Of a stretch of DNA of 64,000 bases, positions 24,806-32,725 are shown one piece after another. The number at the start of each line of letters is the position of its first letter. The first letter of the stretch is position 1. Source of the DNA: Salaquimonas sp041736675 (GTDB taxonomy: Bacteria > Pseudomonadota > Alphaproteobacteria > Rhizobiales > Rhizobiaceae); contig JBGSTD010000046.1 of the NCBI GenBank assembly GCA_041736675.1, positions 62,001 through 126,000 on the forward strand. Direction: 5' to 3'. The translations under genes were made by a program, and so were the position numbers. A model generated the notes under the pieces. The model ran no database searches. It was not told where the DNA came from and was given only the letters and a program-made list of their open reading frames with translations.

Positions 24806-24866
24806 GGCGCATGCCTTACACCACAGCCCTGCCCGATTGCAACACAATGCTCTACATGTTTAAGGG

Positions 24867-25751
24867 CTAGGATAGTTGTGGCAGGTTTGTTGCCGGGCGT
24901 CGCTGGGATAATATGTTGACGGCAAGACCTGCCAAAATTAGCGCGGCTCCGAGCCATTTCCACCATGGCATGGCTTCGTTTAACAACAGAGCAGACGACG
25001 CTATCCCAAACACCGGGATCAGCAGCGCCCATGGCGTCACAACCGATGCACGATAGCGGTTTAGCAACAGGTTCCAAAGACCATATCCTATGATGCTGTT
25101 GCCGATTGCCTGCCAGACAACGACCGCCCATCCTGTATTGCTCAAATCGCTGACCTCTTGCCAAATTGTGTTCACATCGGAGAACATCAGGCTCAATACC
25201 GCCAGCGGAATGGAGGAGAAAACCGAGGCCCAGACAAGAAAGGAAATCATGTTCTGGGGCCGTGATTTCTTGACTACCAGATTCCCCCCGGCCCATCCCA
25301 ACGCAGCGCCAATGACAACCAGCAAACCTATGATGGTAGTTTTGCCGTCTGCAAATACGGCAATCACCAGAAGACCGGTAAAACTGATGCCGATTGCGAG
25401 CCACTGAATGGGTTTCACTCGTTCATCAAACAACACCACCGACATCAGGATTGTGAAGAAAATCTGGGTTTGAACAACCAGCGACGCGAGACCGGGAGTG
25501 ATGTTTTCGCGGATAGCCCAAAACAGAAGTCCAAATTGCCCAAGCCCGATAAGCACCCCATAAGCGACCAAATATTTCCACTCAATATTTGGTCGCGGCA
25601 AGAAAAACACCAAAGGAAAAGCGACCAGCATGAATCTGAGCGTTGCGAAAACAAAAGGCTGCAACTCATCGAGGCCCATCGATATCGCAACAAAATTGGT
25701 TCCCCAGATAAAGGTAACCAGCAATGCAAGGAGCTGATCGGTAATTTTCAT
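24867..25751 (-). CDS. eamA: EamA-type drug/metabolite exporter
   Basis: A 294-residue membrane protein with ten helices in two EamA repeats. Sequence runs such as LLVTFIWGTNFVAI, LRFMLVAFPLVFFLPRP, PGLASLVVQTQIFFT and WAGGNLVVKK match E. coli EamA (YdeD), an exporter of O-acetylserine and cysteine. Substrate here is inferred from that similarity only. It stands between rpsD and ttcA on the same strand, with a terminator separating it from rpsD. Confidence 0.8.
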   Translation of the reverse strand: MKITDQLLALLVTFIWGTNFVAISMGLDELQPFVFATLRFMLVAFPLVFFLPRPNIEWKYLVAYGVLIGLGQFGLLFWAIRENITPGLASLVVQTQIFFTILMSVVLFDERVKPIQWLAIGISFTGLLVIAVFADGKTTIIGLLVVIGAALGWAGGNLVVKKSRPQNMISFLVWASVFSSIPLAVLSLMFSDVNTIWQEVSDLSNTGWAVVVWQAIGNSIIGYGLWNLLLNRYRASVVTPWALLIPVFGIASSALLLNEAMPWWKWLGAALILAGLAVNILSQRRPATNLPQLS

Positions 25752-25823
25752 GACAGACTGAGACCTGGAAGAAAAGACAAGAACATTGGACGGAATAATT
25801 CAAATTTACCAGCACCACGAACA

Positions 25824-25850
25824 AAAACGCCCGGCGTAACCGGGCGTTTG
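25824..25850 (-). terminator. Rho-independent terminator after rpsD
   Basis: A perfect 10-bp stem (25825-25834 with 25840-25849) with a 5-nt loop. Read on the minus strand it ends in TTTTTG and stands 25 bp past the rpsD stop. Confidence 0.88.
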
Positions 25851-25874
25851 AAGATTTTCGCAATTTTGTCGCGA

Positions 25875-26492
25875 TTAGCGCGAATAAAATTCGACGATCA
25901 GGTTTGGTTCCATCTGAACCGGATACGGAATGTCTGAAAGCACAGGAACGCGAACATATTTCGCAACCATTTTGCCATGATCAACTTCCATGTAGTCTGG
26001 AACATCGCGCTCTGCCAACTGGCTGGCTTCAAGAACCAGTGTCAATTGTTTGGAGCGGTCACGCACCTCGATGACATCACCTGCTTTGCAGCGGTATGAT
26101 GGAATGTTGACCCGGCGACCGTTTACGTTGACATGGCCATGGTTGACGAACTGACGTGCGGCAAAAACGGTTGCAACGAATTTGGCGCGGTAGACGATGG
26201 CGTCCAGACGGCTTTCGAGAAGACCAACAAGTTTTTCACCGGTATCACCACGAAGACGGGCTGCTTCGGCATAAATCTTGCGGAATTGTTTTTCAGTGAT
26301 CGAGCCGTAATAGCCCTTCAGTTTCTGTTTGGCGCGCAGCTGCAAACCGAAGTCCGACAGCTTGTTCTTGCGGCGCTGACCGTGCTGGCCAGGACCGAAT
26401 TCACGCTTGTTTACTGGTGACTTTGGACGGCCCCAGATGTTTTCGCCCATACGGCGGTCAATTTTATACTTGGCTGAGATACGCTTGCTCAC
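25875..26492 (-). CDS. rpsD: 30S ribosomal protein S4
   Basis: A 205-residue primary 16S rRNA-binding protein of the small subunit. The alphaproteobacterial form is clear from SAKYKIDRRMGENIWGRP, FGPGQHGQRRKNKLSDFG and LRAKQKLKGYYG. The S4 domain (about 95-160) reads RLDAIVYRAKF and FVNHGHVNVNGRRVNIPSY. The protein ends in NLIVEFYSR. The start is the GTG at 26492, as homologues begin SKR and AAAGGAA lies at good spacing; an ATG 15 nt upstream is less likely. The unlinked rpsD gene, outside the alpha operon, is normal for Hyphomicrobiales. Hairpins in its leader are listed separately. Confidence 0.97.
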   Translation of the reverse strand: MSKRISAKYKIDRRMGENIWGRPKSPVNKREFGPGQHGQRRKNKLSDFGLQLRAKQKLKGYYGSITEKQFRKIYAEAARLRGDTGEKLVGLLESRLDAIVYRAKFVATVFAARQFVNHGHVNVNGRRVNIPSYRCKAGDVIEVRDRSKQLTLVLEASQLAERDVPDYMEVDHGKMVAKYVRVPVLSDIPYPVQMEPNLIVEFYSR

Positions 26493-26518
26493 AGCATTTC
26501 CTTTCAATAAGTTACATG

Positions 26519-26576
26519 CCGGTGTTCACACACCGGGTGAAGGAAACGCACCCTCCTCTGCTGGTCGTTTTCACCA
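26519..26576 (-). promoter_or_regulatory. Two hairpins in the rpsD leader
   Basis: Two stems lie 27-84 nt upstream of the rpsD GTG. One is CCGGTGT/ACACCGG (26519-26536) with a 4-nt loop; the other is GCTGGT/ACCAGC (26559-26577) with a 7-nt loop. S4 represses its own translation in other bacteria, so these may form an autoregulatory leader. I do not recognise a catalogued RNA family. Confidence 0.35.
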
Positions 26577-26629
26577 GCCGACAGAAATTCCTGCGCACGT
26601 TTTGCTAGGAAAATCACGGGATACGTCAA

Positions 26630-26655
26630 AAAAAGAACCGGGCTTTTGGCCCGGA
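26630..26655 (-). terminator. Rho-independent terminator after the TadG-like gene
   Basis: A GC-rich stem CCGGGC/GCCCGG (26638-26643 with 26649-26654). On the minus strand it is followed by TTC and a run of seven or more T. It closes the leftward TadG-like gene. Confidence 0.8.
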
Positions 26656-26742
26656 ACTTGGGTGTGGATAGGCTCCCGGCATTGTTTTGTCAACCAAAAG
26701 TCTGCTGGAACTTCCATTGAGACCGCCAATTGCTTTCCGCTA

Positions 26743-28233
26743 CTATTTACGCAACCTCAATTCCGTCACCTTGCCGGTTATTGCATCGAATGCGGCTTCG
26801 AGGCCTGCCGCGTTTTCAACAAAGAAGTGGTTTTCTGGCTTGGAGGCACAATTGTGAAGTACGTTGTATATTTCCGTGCCGGGAGCTGTCTGGTCGCTGA
26901 CACCTATTGTGAAAATTTCGATGGCATTGCCAGAATAGGATTTCTTCGCCTCGGCACAGGCTGCAAGTGACAGTTTGCTCAGGGAATTCGGCAAATCGCT
27001 TTCCGAGGACAAACCTTCGGAAAACGGATCAGAGTCCATGTAAAAACCGTAGGGTGTCCAATTGTCATGGGGACCATTGACAGTCAGCTTTTTGCCACCC
27101 ATGCCAAAATCCTTTGGATCAAACGAAAACGGGGCTACCGTGTTGGACGCATTCTGACACTGGGAGTTCTGATACTCGACCTCGGTTGTCTGCGAACCAT
27201 CGGTCAACACAACCAATACCTTCCCTGTACCCGAATTCCACTGGTCGCCCTCGGTAAATGGCCATTCACGTGACAAGGTACGCAAACCCCAGGTAATTCC
27301 CGGCGCTATGATGGTTCCGTCATTGCCCTGGCTGTCAAGCGAATCAATCTTGGAAAGCAGATCCGGATAATTGTTGCTCAAGGGCATGATTTCATGGCGC
27401 ACACAATTGCGGTTTGGTCCGTCAAACTGGGCGCTTGTTAGCCCTGCGCCTGCCGCTTCATTCATATTGGCATAGCCAGTATTAGTTCCATTGCTGCTGT
27501 TCTTGCACATCCCGCCGTCTGGAGTTGGAGGCCAGATATAAGCCTGCAATTTGGCGCCAGGATCATTTGCAATATGGTTTGGCGCAGCGCGCTCCTGAAC
27601 ACAGCCCATCCATTCGGTGCCTGCGTACAGGGGATTGGTATTGCCGGTCACAAAATCGGTATTGGCTTTTCCCACATTGACATTCATTGTGAAGGGCACA
27701 ATTGAAATCTTGCCTTTACTGCCTACAGAACTTTCAATCTTGGAAATCAGCGATTTGGATGAGGTTTTCAACTGGGTAATTCGACTGGTGCCATCCGGAA
27801 ACAACGCGTTCATTGATCCGCTCACATCGAGCACAAGGGCAACCTCAACGCCCCTTACCCCGATATTGGCAATCGACTCAACGTTGATCGCCATATTCTG
27901 TACGCCCAACAATCCCATGAAACTTGTTGGATTTTCATAGTCAATATTCATTGAAAGGTCGTCACCAACGAGGCTAACGACAACCGCGCTTTCCGGAATA
28001 GTACCGATCTGCGAAAGAAAATAGTCTTTTGCAATTGTTTTGCGCTCATCTGCAGTCTTGTCCAGTTCACGAGCTCCAGCAAGCACAGAAGCATCGGCAA
28101 TATTTTGCACCTTGGACCGCAAATTACTCATTTGTGAATAGTCGACCGCCATCCCGATTGCCAACATGATTGGCAAAAGGGCGAGAGCAAAGATTATCGC
28201 AAAATTCCCGCGGTTTGATTTTAAGAATTTCAT
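26743..28233 (-). CDS. TadG-like protein with von Willebrand A domain
   Basis: A 496-residue protein. Residues 6-38 (NRGNFAIIFALALLPIMLAIGMAVDYSQM) are the TadE/TadG-type N-terminal helix used for export of Flp-pilus minor components. A long extracytoplasmic part follows with a VWA-type domain starting about residue 135 (VALVLDVSGSM, a MIDAS DxSxS motif) and a second acid cluster in VLVVLTDGSQT. The C-terminus ends in FDAITGKVTELRLRK. VWA domains bind Mg and mediate adhesion or assembly. No other tad genes are in the window, so it may be an orphan TadG or a surface adhesin. The start chosen has GGGGC upstream; 14 residues more are possible. Confidence 0.85.
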   Translation of the reverse strand: MKFLKSNRGNFAIIFALALLPIMLAIGMAVDYSQMSNLRSKVQNIADASVLAGARELDKTADERKTIAKDYFLSQIGTIPESAVVVSLVGDDLSMNIDYENPTSFMGLLGVQNMAINVESIANIGVRGVEVALVLDVSGSMNALFPDGTSRITQLKTSSKSLISKIESSVGSKGKISIVPFTMNVNVGKANTDFVTGNTNPLYAGTEWMGCVQERAAPNHIANDPGAKLQAYIWPPTPDGGMCKNSSNGTNTGYANMNEAAGAGLTSAQFDGPNRNCVRHEIMPLSNNYPDLLSKIDSLDSQGNDGTIIAPGITWGLRTLSREWPFTEGDQWNSGTGKVLVVLTDGSQTTEVEYQNSQCQNASNTVAPFSFDPKDFGMGGKKLTVNGPHDNWTPYGFYMDSDPFSEGLSSESDLPNSLSKLSLAACAEAKKSYSGNAIEIFTIGVSDQTAPGTEIYNVLHNCASKPENHFFVENAAGLEAAFDAITGKVTELRLRK

Positions 28234-28399
28234 GATATTAGCCCCGATATCCGTACTTTTGGTTACAAATATCAAGTGCCAATGAATGAACGCATAAAAA
28301 AATTGAAGCCATTTTATGGATTCTGTTAAGGCACCATAATCCTAAAACGGGTCAAATTCGTACGGGGACATACAATCATCAGCATTGAGCTGTTCGGGT

Positions 28400-29173
28400 T
28401 TATACCGTCAATCCAAATCCTCTGAGCAGCTTGGCTGTGACAGGATCAGGCTTACCCTTGGTAAAATAAGCAATATCCGGCTCATTGACCTCATTTTTCA
28501 TATTGGGACCGATCAGACTGACCGCACGCCTGGCGATCGCCTCTGATGTGTCAATCCAGTCAACCGGCCAAGGCGCCATCTTGCGCATACGGTTGACAAG
28601 GAACGGGTAATGCGTACAGGCCAGAACAATAATATCCGTTCGCCGTCCTTCCTTTTCCATGAAACAGGGTTGGATTTCCCTCAAAACCGCCGCTTCATCG
28701 ACAATGCCGCCGCGCATATAAGCTTCGGCAAGCCGCGCAAGCATCGTGCTGCCAACCAGCCGTACCTCGCACTTGCTTGCCCAGTCGCTGATCAAATCCC
28801 TTGTATACTGCCTGCGCACAGTTCCAGGCGTTGCAAGCACGGAAACAAGACCGGAATGGGTGCGCTCGGCGGCCGGTTTGATCGCCGGGACGGTGCCAAC
28901 AAACAATTGATCGGGATAAACCTCACGCAATCGCTCTATGGCAAGCGTTGATGCGGTGTTGCAGGCAATTACAATGATCTCGGGCTTCCAATCTTCGATC
29001 AGCGTACCGAACAAGCCTATTATGTGCTCCAGCAGCGCAGCCTCTTCCCAGTCTCCATAGGGAAATGCCGCATCATCGGCCACATAGATAAAGCGGCGGT
29101 CCGGCATCAATACGCGTGCCTCCCGCAAAACGGTCAATCCGCCAATACCCGAGTCGAAGATCAGTACACTCAT
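28400..29173 (-). CDS. murI: Glutamate racemase
   Basis: A 257-residue cytoplasmic enzyme that makes D-glutamate for peptidoglycan. The first catalytic cysteine is in VIACNTAS, the second in VLACTHYPF. SVLIFDSGIGGLTVLRE begins the protein and matches the DSGIGGL family signature; FPYGD is also present. Its ATG lies one base after the stop of the PAP2 phosphatase gene, so the pair is co-translated; the longer frame upstream only overlaps that gene and is rejected. Both genes concern the cell envelope. Confidence 0.95.
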   Translation of the reverse strand: MSVLIFDSGIGGLTVLREARVLMPDRRFIYVADDAAFPYGDWEEAALLEHIIGLFGTLIEDWKPEIIVIACNTASTLAIERLREVYPDQLFVGTVPAIKPAAERTHSGLVSVLATPGTVRRQYTRDLISDWASKCEVRLVGSTMLARLAEAYMRGGIVDEAAVLREIQPCFMEKEGRRTDIIVLACTHYPFLVNRMRKMAPWPVDWIDTSEAIARRAVSLIGPNMKNEVNEPDIAYFTKGKPDPVTAKLLRGFGLTV

Positions 29174-29174
29174 C

Positions 29175-30017
29175 TTACTTACCTGAAAAAAGAGCGGACC
29201 AACGGTCAAGATGACCCCGCCCCTCACGGCGCAGAGCCAGTTTTCCGTCGTCATCAAATACAAACAACAATCTCTTTTGGGCAAAACTGCGTGCATAGAT
29301 CCAGGTAAAACCGGCACCAAGTGCAAGTCCCATCACAACATCCGAAGGAAAATGCACTCCAATGAAACTGCGGCTTGAGGCGACAAACACACCAAGTATC
29401 AGGAACGGCCAAAAGAAACGGGGAAACAAAAGTGCCAAAGCCATGGCCAAGGCACCCGATGTCGTTGAGTGGCCTGATGGGAAACTTGCAAAATTATATC
29501 CGGCATGAAAAGGCATGGCTTCCCATGGTGATACACCTTCGACAAAAGGCGGCCGCAACCTGCCAAAACAGATTTTCAGCCCATTGGTAATCAGCCCGGA
29601 AAGGGCAACGCTGGTAAAAATGAAATAGGCGGTCAAAAAGAACCTGTGCCAAACGGCATTTAGCGCCCCTTTGTGGCGATCAGCTGAAAAAACTGACATC
29701 ACCAGGATAACAAATCCGCTGGAATACAAGATCCAGTCTGACTGGGCGACCAGTGTTAATTTGCCAAAGAACCAGTTGTCTTTTGTTGCGTTTGCACGAA
29801 CCAGTTCGAGAAACCGTGCATCAACAAAGACCAAAAGTGCCAGAACGAGAACTATTGTACAAACACTTAGGACACCAACGCGGGATAATGGCCAGACCGG
29901 AAAGCGCTTATCCTGCCTGCGACCATTAACGAAAGTAATCCATGAACGTACCTTGGCAAACCAGTTGGAAGGTTGGGGCTGAACGCGCCTGATCATTTGG
30001 TGATGTGACTTGGACAA
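29175..30017 (-). CDS. PAP2-family membrane phosphatase
   Basis: A 280-residue membrane phosphatase. All three catalytic motifs are present: K-x6-RP in LKICFGRLRPP, PSGH in FASFPSGHSTTSG, and SR-x5-H-x3-D in SRSFIGVHFPSDV. Six helices are predicted, with a basic N-terminal tail of about 40 residues. Such enzymes remove phosphate from lipid A, phosphatidic acid or undecaprenyl pyrophosphate. The last would suit its partner murI, which starts one base after its stop. The true substrate is not readable. Confidence 0.88.
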   Translation of the reverse strand: MSKSHHQMIRRVQPQPSNWFAKVRSWITFVNGRRQDKRFPVWPLSRVGVLSVCTIVLVLALLVFVDARFLELVRANATKDNWFFGKLTLVAQSDWILYSSGFVILVMSVFSADRHKGALNAVWHRFFLTAYFIFTSVALSGLITNGLKICFGRLRPPFVEGVSPWEAMPFHAGYNFASFPSGHSTTSGALAMALALLFPRFFWPFLILGVFVASSRSFIGVHFPSDVVMGLALGAGFTWIYARSFAQKRLLFVFDDDGKLALRREGRGHLDRWSALFSGK

Positions 30018-30089
30018 ATTCGACTCTTTATTGTAAAATTTCAGTTCGAACCTGATTGCACATTTTCGGTGTCTTATGCAATTGCAGGA

Positions 30090-30497
30090 TCAAAGCTGCG
30101 TTTTGCCCCAGTCAGAGAATTTGGTGGCATCATCTCCAATGTCATAATAGTCACCCTTGTCAGCAACAAAGATATGCTTGGTCAGCTTCAGACCAGTCGG
30201 CTTGTCGAAGCTGCCGGCCATAATTGACGTAAAGTCATCCTTTTCTGATTTCCAGAAAAGTACAGATCCACAATTTGAGCAAAAACCGCGCTTTGCCAAC
30301 TGTGATGACTGATACCATTTGACATGATCCTCGCCGCTCAATTCGATGGCATCGTCCTTCGCATTGGTAGCTGCATAGTGATGGCCGGATTGTTTGCGGC
30401 ACTGTGTACAGTGGCATGCAAGCACATCGCGCAACTGGCCTTTAACCCTGAAACTCACATTTCCGCAAAGGCATGATCCGGTGTGTATTTCGCTCAT
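30090..30497 (-). CDS. GFA-family zinc protein (glutathione-dependent formaldehyde-activating type)
   Basis: A 135-residue zinc protein. The metal-binding cysteines of the fold are seen in GSCLCGNVSF, ACHCTQCRKQSG and GFCSNCGS. The GFA family includes an enzyme that adds formaldehyde to glutathione, but most members have no proven reaction. The downstream neighbours gor and a gamma-glutamylcyclotransferase-like gene are also linked to glutathione, though they are over 1.5 kb away. Confidence 0.88.
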   Translation of the reverse strand: MSEIHTGSCLCGNVSFRVKGQLRDVLACHCTQCRKQSGHHYAATNAKDDAIELSGEDHVKWYQSSQLAKRGFCSNCGSVLFWKSEKDDFTSIMAGSFDKPTGLKLTKHIFVADKGDYYDIGDDATKFSDWGKTQL

Positions 30498-30535
30498 TAG
30501 GGTTTCTCCAAACGATTGGTCAGCATCTATAAAAT

Positions 30536-30564
30536 GGGCGGAAATCCGCTTGAGATTTCCGCCC
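30536..30564 (-). terminator. Likely terminator after the DAHP synthase gene
   Basis: An 11-bp stem GGGCGGAAATC / GATTTCCGCCC (30536-30546 with 30554-30564), 27 bp past the DAHP synthase stop. The following minus-strand sequence (ATTTTATAG) is only moderately T-rich. Confidence 0.6.
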
Positions 30565-30590
30565 GATATTCAGTAATTATAGGAAATCGA

Positions 30591-31967
30591 TCAAACAGCG
30601 ATTTTCTGCTTTGTGCCGCCACGATCTTCCTGCAGAAGTTCCGAAACCAGGAATGCCAATTCCAGCGATTGGGAAGCATTGAGGCGCGGATCGCAATGTG
30701 TGTGATAACGATCGCCAAGATCTTCGTCCATCACCGCCCGTGCGCCACCAGTGCACTCTGTAACGTCCTTGCCTGTCATTTCAAAGTGGACACCGCCCGG
30801 ATAGGTTCCCTCGGCCCGATGGATGGCAAAGAACTGCTGCACCTCTTTTAGCACGCGCTCGAACGGGCGTGTCTTGTAGCCGCTCGATGATGTGATGGTA
30901 TTGCCATGCATAGGGTCACAGCTCCAGACAACTTTCTTGCCTTCGCGTTCTACAGCCCTGATCAAATTGGGCAGGTGTTCGCCAACCTTGTCAGACCCAA
31001 AACGGGCAATCAGCGTCAAACGTCCTGCCGTATTTTCAGGATTGAGAATATCAATCAGTTCCAACAAACCTTCGCTCGAAGTGGATGGTCCGCACTTAAG
31101 TCCAATGGGGTTCTTGATCCCGCGGCAAAATTCCACGTGGGCATGGTCTGGCTGGCGGGTCCGGTCGCCGATCCAGAGCATGTGTCCTGATGTGCCGTAG
31201 TAATCACCACTGGTAGAATCGATGCGGGTCAGCGCCTCTTCGTATCCGAGCAACAATGCTTCATGACTGGTATAAAATTCTGTCTCTCGCAAACGCGGAT
31301 GGTCATCGGCGGAAAAGCCGATGGCCTTCATGAAACGCAAGGTTTCCGTGAGCCGGTCACCGATCTGTTTGTACCGGTCGGACTGCGGGCTTTTCTCGAC
31401 AAAATCAAGCATCCATTCATGCACATGCTCAAGATTGGCATAGCCGCCCTGCGCAAAAGCGCGAAGCAGGTTCAGTGTCGCCGCAGACTGGCGGTAAGCC
31501 ATGATCTGGCGCTCCGGATCGGGTGTACGAACCGCTGCGTCGAACTCCGGAGCATTGATGATATCACCGCGATAGCTCGGCAATGATACATCACCCTGTT
31601 TTTCAAAGTCTGACGAGCGAGGCTTGGCAAACTGGCCAGCAATGCGCCCGACCTTTACGATCGGCTTTGCTGCAGCGAAAGTAAGAACCACCGACATCTG
31701 CAGGAATACGCGGAAAAAATCGCGAATATTGTCTGCGCCGTGTTCGGCAAAACTTTCAGCGCAATCTCCACCCTGCAACAGGAAGGCATTGCCTTCGGAA
31801 ACCTTCGCAAGTGACTTCGTCAACGCGCGCGCTTCCCCGGCAAAAACCAGCGGAGGAAAACTTGCAATTCGCGCCTCGGCCACTTTCAGAGCTTCCTTGT
31901 CCGGAAAATCCGGAATCTGCACGAATGGCTTTGAACGCCAGGAATTTGGAGACCAATTCTGAGACAT
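30591..31967 (-). CDS. aroG: Class II 3-deoxy-7-phosphoheptulonate synthase
   Basis: A 458-residue enzyme for the first step of the shikimate pathway, joining phosphoenolpyruvate and erythrose 4-phosphate. It is the long, plant-like class II type, as in Hyphomicrobiales: NWSPNSWRSKPFVQIP at the start, LLQGGDCAESFAEH, KVGRIAGQFAKPRS, GLKCGPSTSSEGLLELI, WSCDPMHGNTI and GGVHFEMTGKDVTECTGG. Metal and substrate residues Cys (GGDCAES) and the DPMHGN motif are present. It stands alone, with a probable terminator after it. Confidence 0.96.
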   Translation of the reverse strand: MSQNWSPNSWRSKPFVQIPDFPDKEALKVAEARIASFPPLVFAGEARALTKSLAKVSEGNAFLLQGGDCAESFAEHGADNIRDFFRVFLQMSVVLTFAAAKPIVKVGRIAGQFAKPRSSDFEKQGDVSLPSYRGDIINAPEFDAAVRTPDPERQIMAYRQSAATLNLLRAFAQGGYANLEHVHEWMLDFVEKSPQSDRYKQIGDRLTETLRFMKAIGFSADDHPRLRETEFYTSHEALLLGYEEALTRIDSTSGDYYGTSGHMLWIGDRTRQPDHAHVEFCRGIKNPIGLKCGPSTSSEGLLELIDILNPENTAGRLTLIARFGSDKVGEHLPNLIRAVEREGKKVVWSCDPMHGNTITSSSGYKTRPFERVLKEVQQFFAIHRAEGTYPGGVHFEMTGKDVTECTGGARAVMDEDLGDRYHTHCDPRLNASQSLELAFLVSELLQEDRGGTKQKIAV

Positions 31968-32108
31968 GGGATTACCTTTTACGCTCTACATCAACAATCG
32001 CGATCTCTTGCAAAAGGATCGCCTGAAGCCATTGAAAACCAATTTGTTCAAAAGCACCAATGAATTTGCGCGCGTTATAGGCAAAGACTTCAAGGAAGGC
32101 CAGAAAAA

Positions 32109-32720
32109 TCAATCCGGATTTTTGAATTGAACACCCGCATCCAGCAGCAGGCGGTCAAAACTCAGCTTTTCCCTGCTGCTCAGTGTCACCGCTCTTGGAT
32201 AAAGCGGCTTGTCGCGATCCATTATTATCTCCCGGTCGAAACCTGTGGTTGTCTCGATAAAGCGGGACAAACCAGTCTGCCCATGAGCATTGAGGAAACC
32301 CTGCATTACAGCATCCAGATAGGACTGCAACAAAGGTGACCGATCATCATCAACCATCGTTGCAACATATACGAAACGGTTTTCCGGCGGAATGGATTTC
32401 AACTCGCTGCATCCGGCAAGATCAACAAGGTCTTCATTAACATTTACCCGGCTGTAATGCACTTCCCGTTCGTCCAAGTCACGCAAATGGGCACTGTGAT
32501 CTATGATCAGCATGCCATCAATGACAGTATCATCATTTCGATGAACGCTCAAAAGGGCTGGCATTTTGCCCTCTGTGCCAGCATCACCTGAAGCACGCGA
32601 CTGCCAATGACGCCGCCAGCCTTTCAGCCGCGCAGGATAGGCTGCAACATACCGCGTCCGCAAAGTTTCAATATTGACCAGCGAACCATAACCAAAATAA
32701 GCGATCAAGCCGTCAACCAT
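32109..32720 (-). CDS. Gamma-glutamylcyclotransferase-like protein
   Basis: A 203-residue cytoplasmic protein of the GGCT-like fold, shown by the N-terminal IAYFGYGSLVN (the YGSLxN substrate loop) and LDEREVHYSRVNV, where the acidic residue after LDE occupies the catalytic position. Enzymes of this fold cleave gamma-glutamyl amines, including glutathione in ChaC members. It lies 5 bp after gor and on the same strand, so a glutathione-linked role is reasonable. Exact substrate is unknown. Confidence 0.82.
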   Translation of the reverse strand: MVDGLIAYFGYGSLVNIETLRTRYVAAYPARLKGWRRHWQSRASGDAGTEGKMPALLSVHRNDDTVIDGMLIIDHSAHLRDLDEREVHYSRVNVNEDLVDLAGCSELKSIPPENRFVYVATMVDDDRSPLLQSYLDAVMQGFLNAHGQTGLSRFIETTTGFDREIIMDRDKPLYPRAVTLSSREKLSFDRLLLDAGVQFKNPD

Positions 32721-32725
32721 CGGGA

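Noticed and set aside
23984..24919. Open frame of 311 codons on the plus strand opposite ttcA
   Set aside because: It is antisense to a clear ttcA gene with all PP-loop and cysteine motifs, has no ribosome site and gives no recognisable protein.
28326..28341. CtrA-like TTAA-N7-TTAA pattern ahead of the TadG-like gene
   Set aside because: One half-site is TTAT, so the pair is imperfect; a lone TTAACC half-site at about 61133 ahead of the DivJ-like gene is weaker still.
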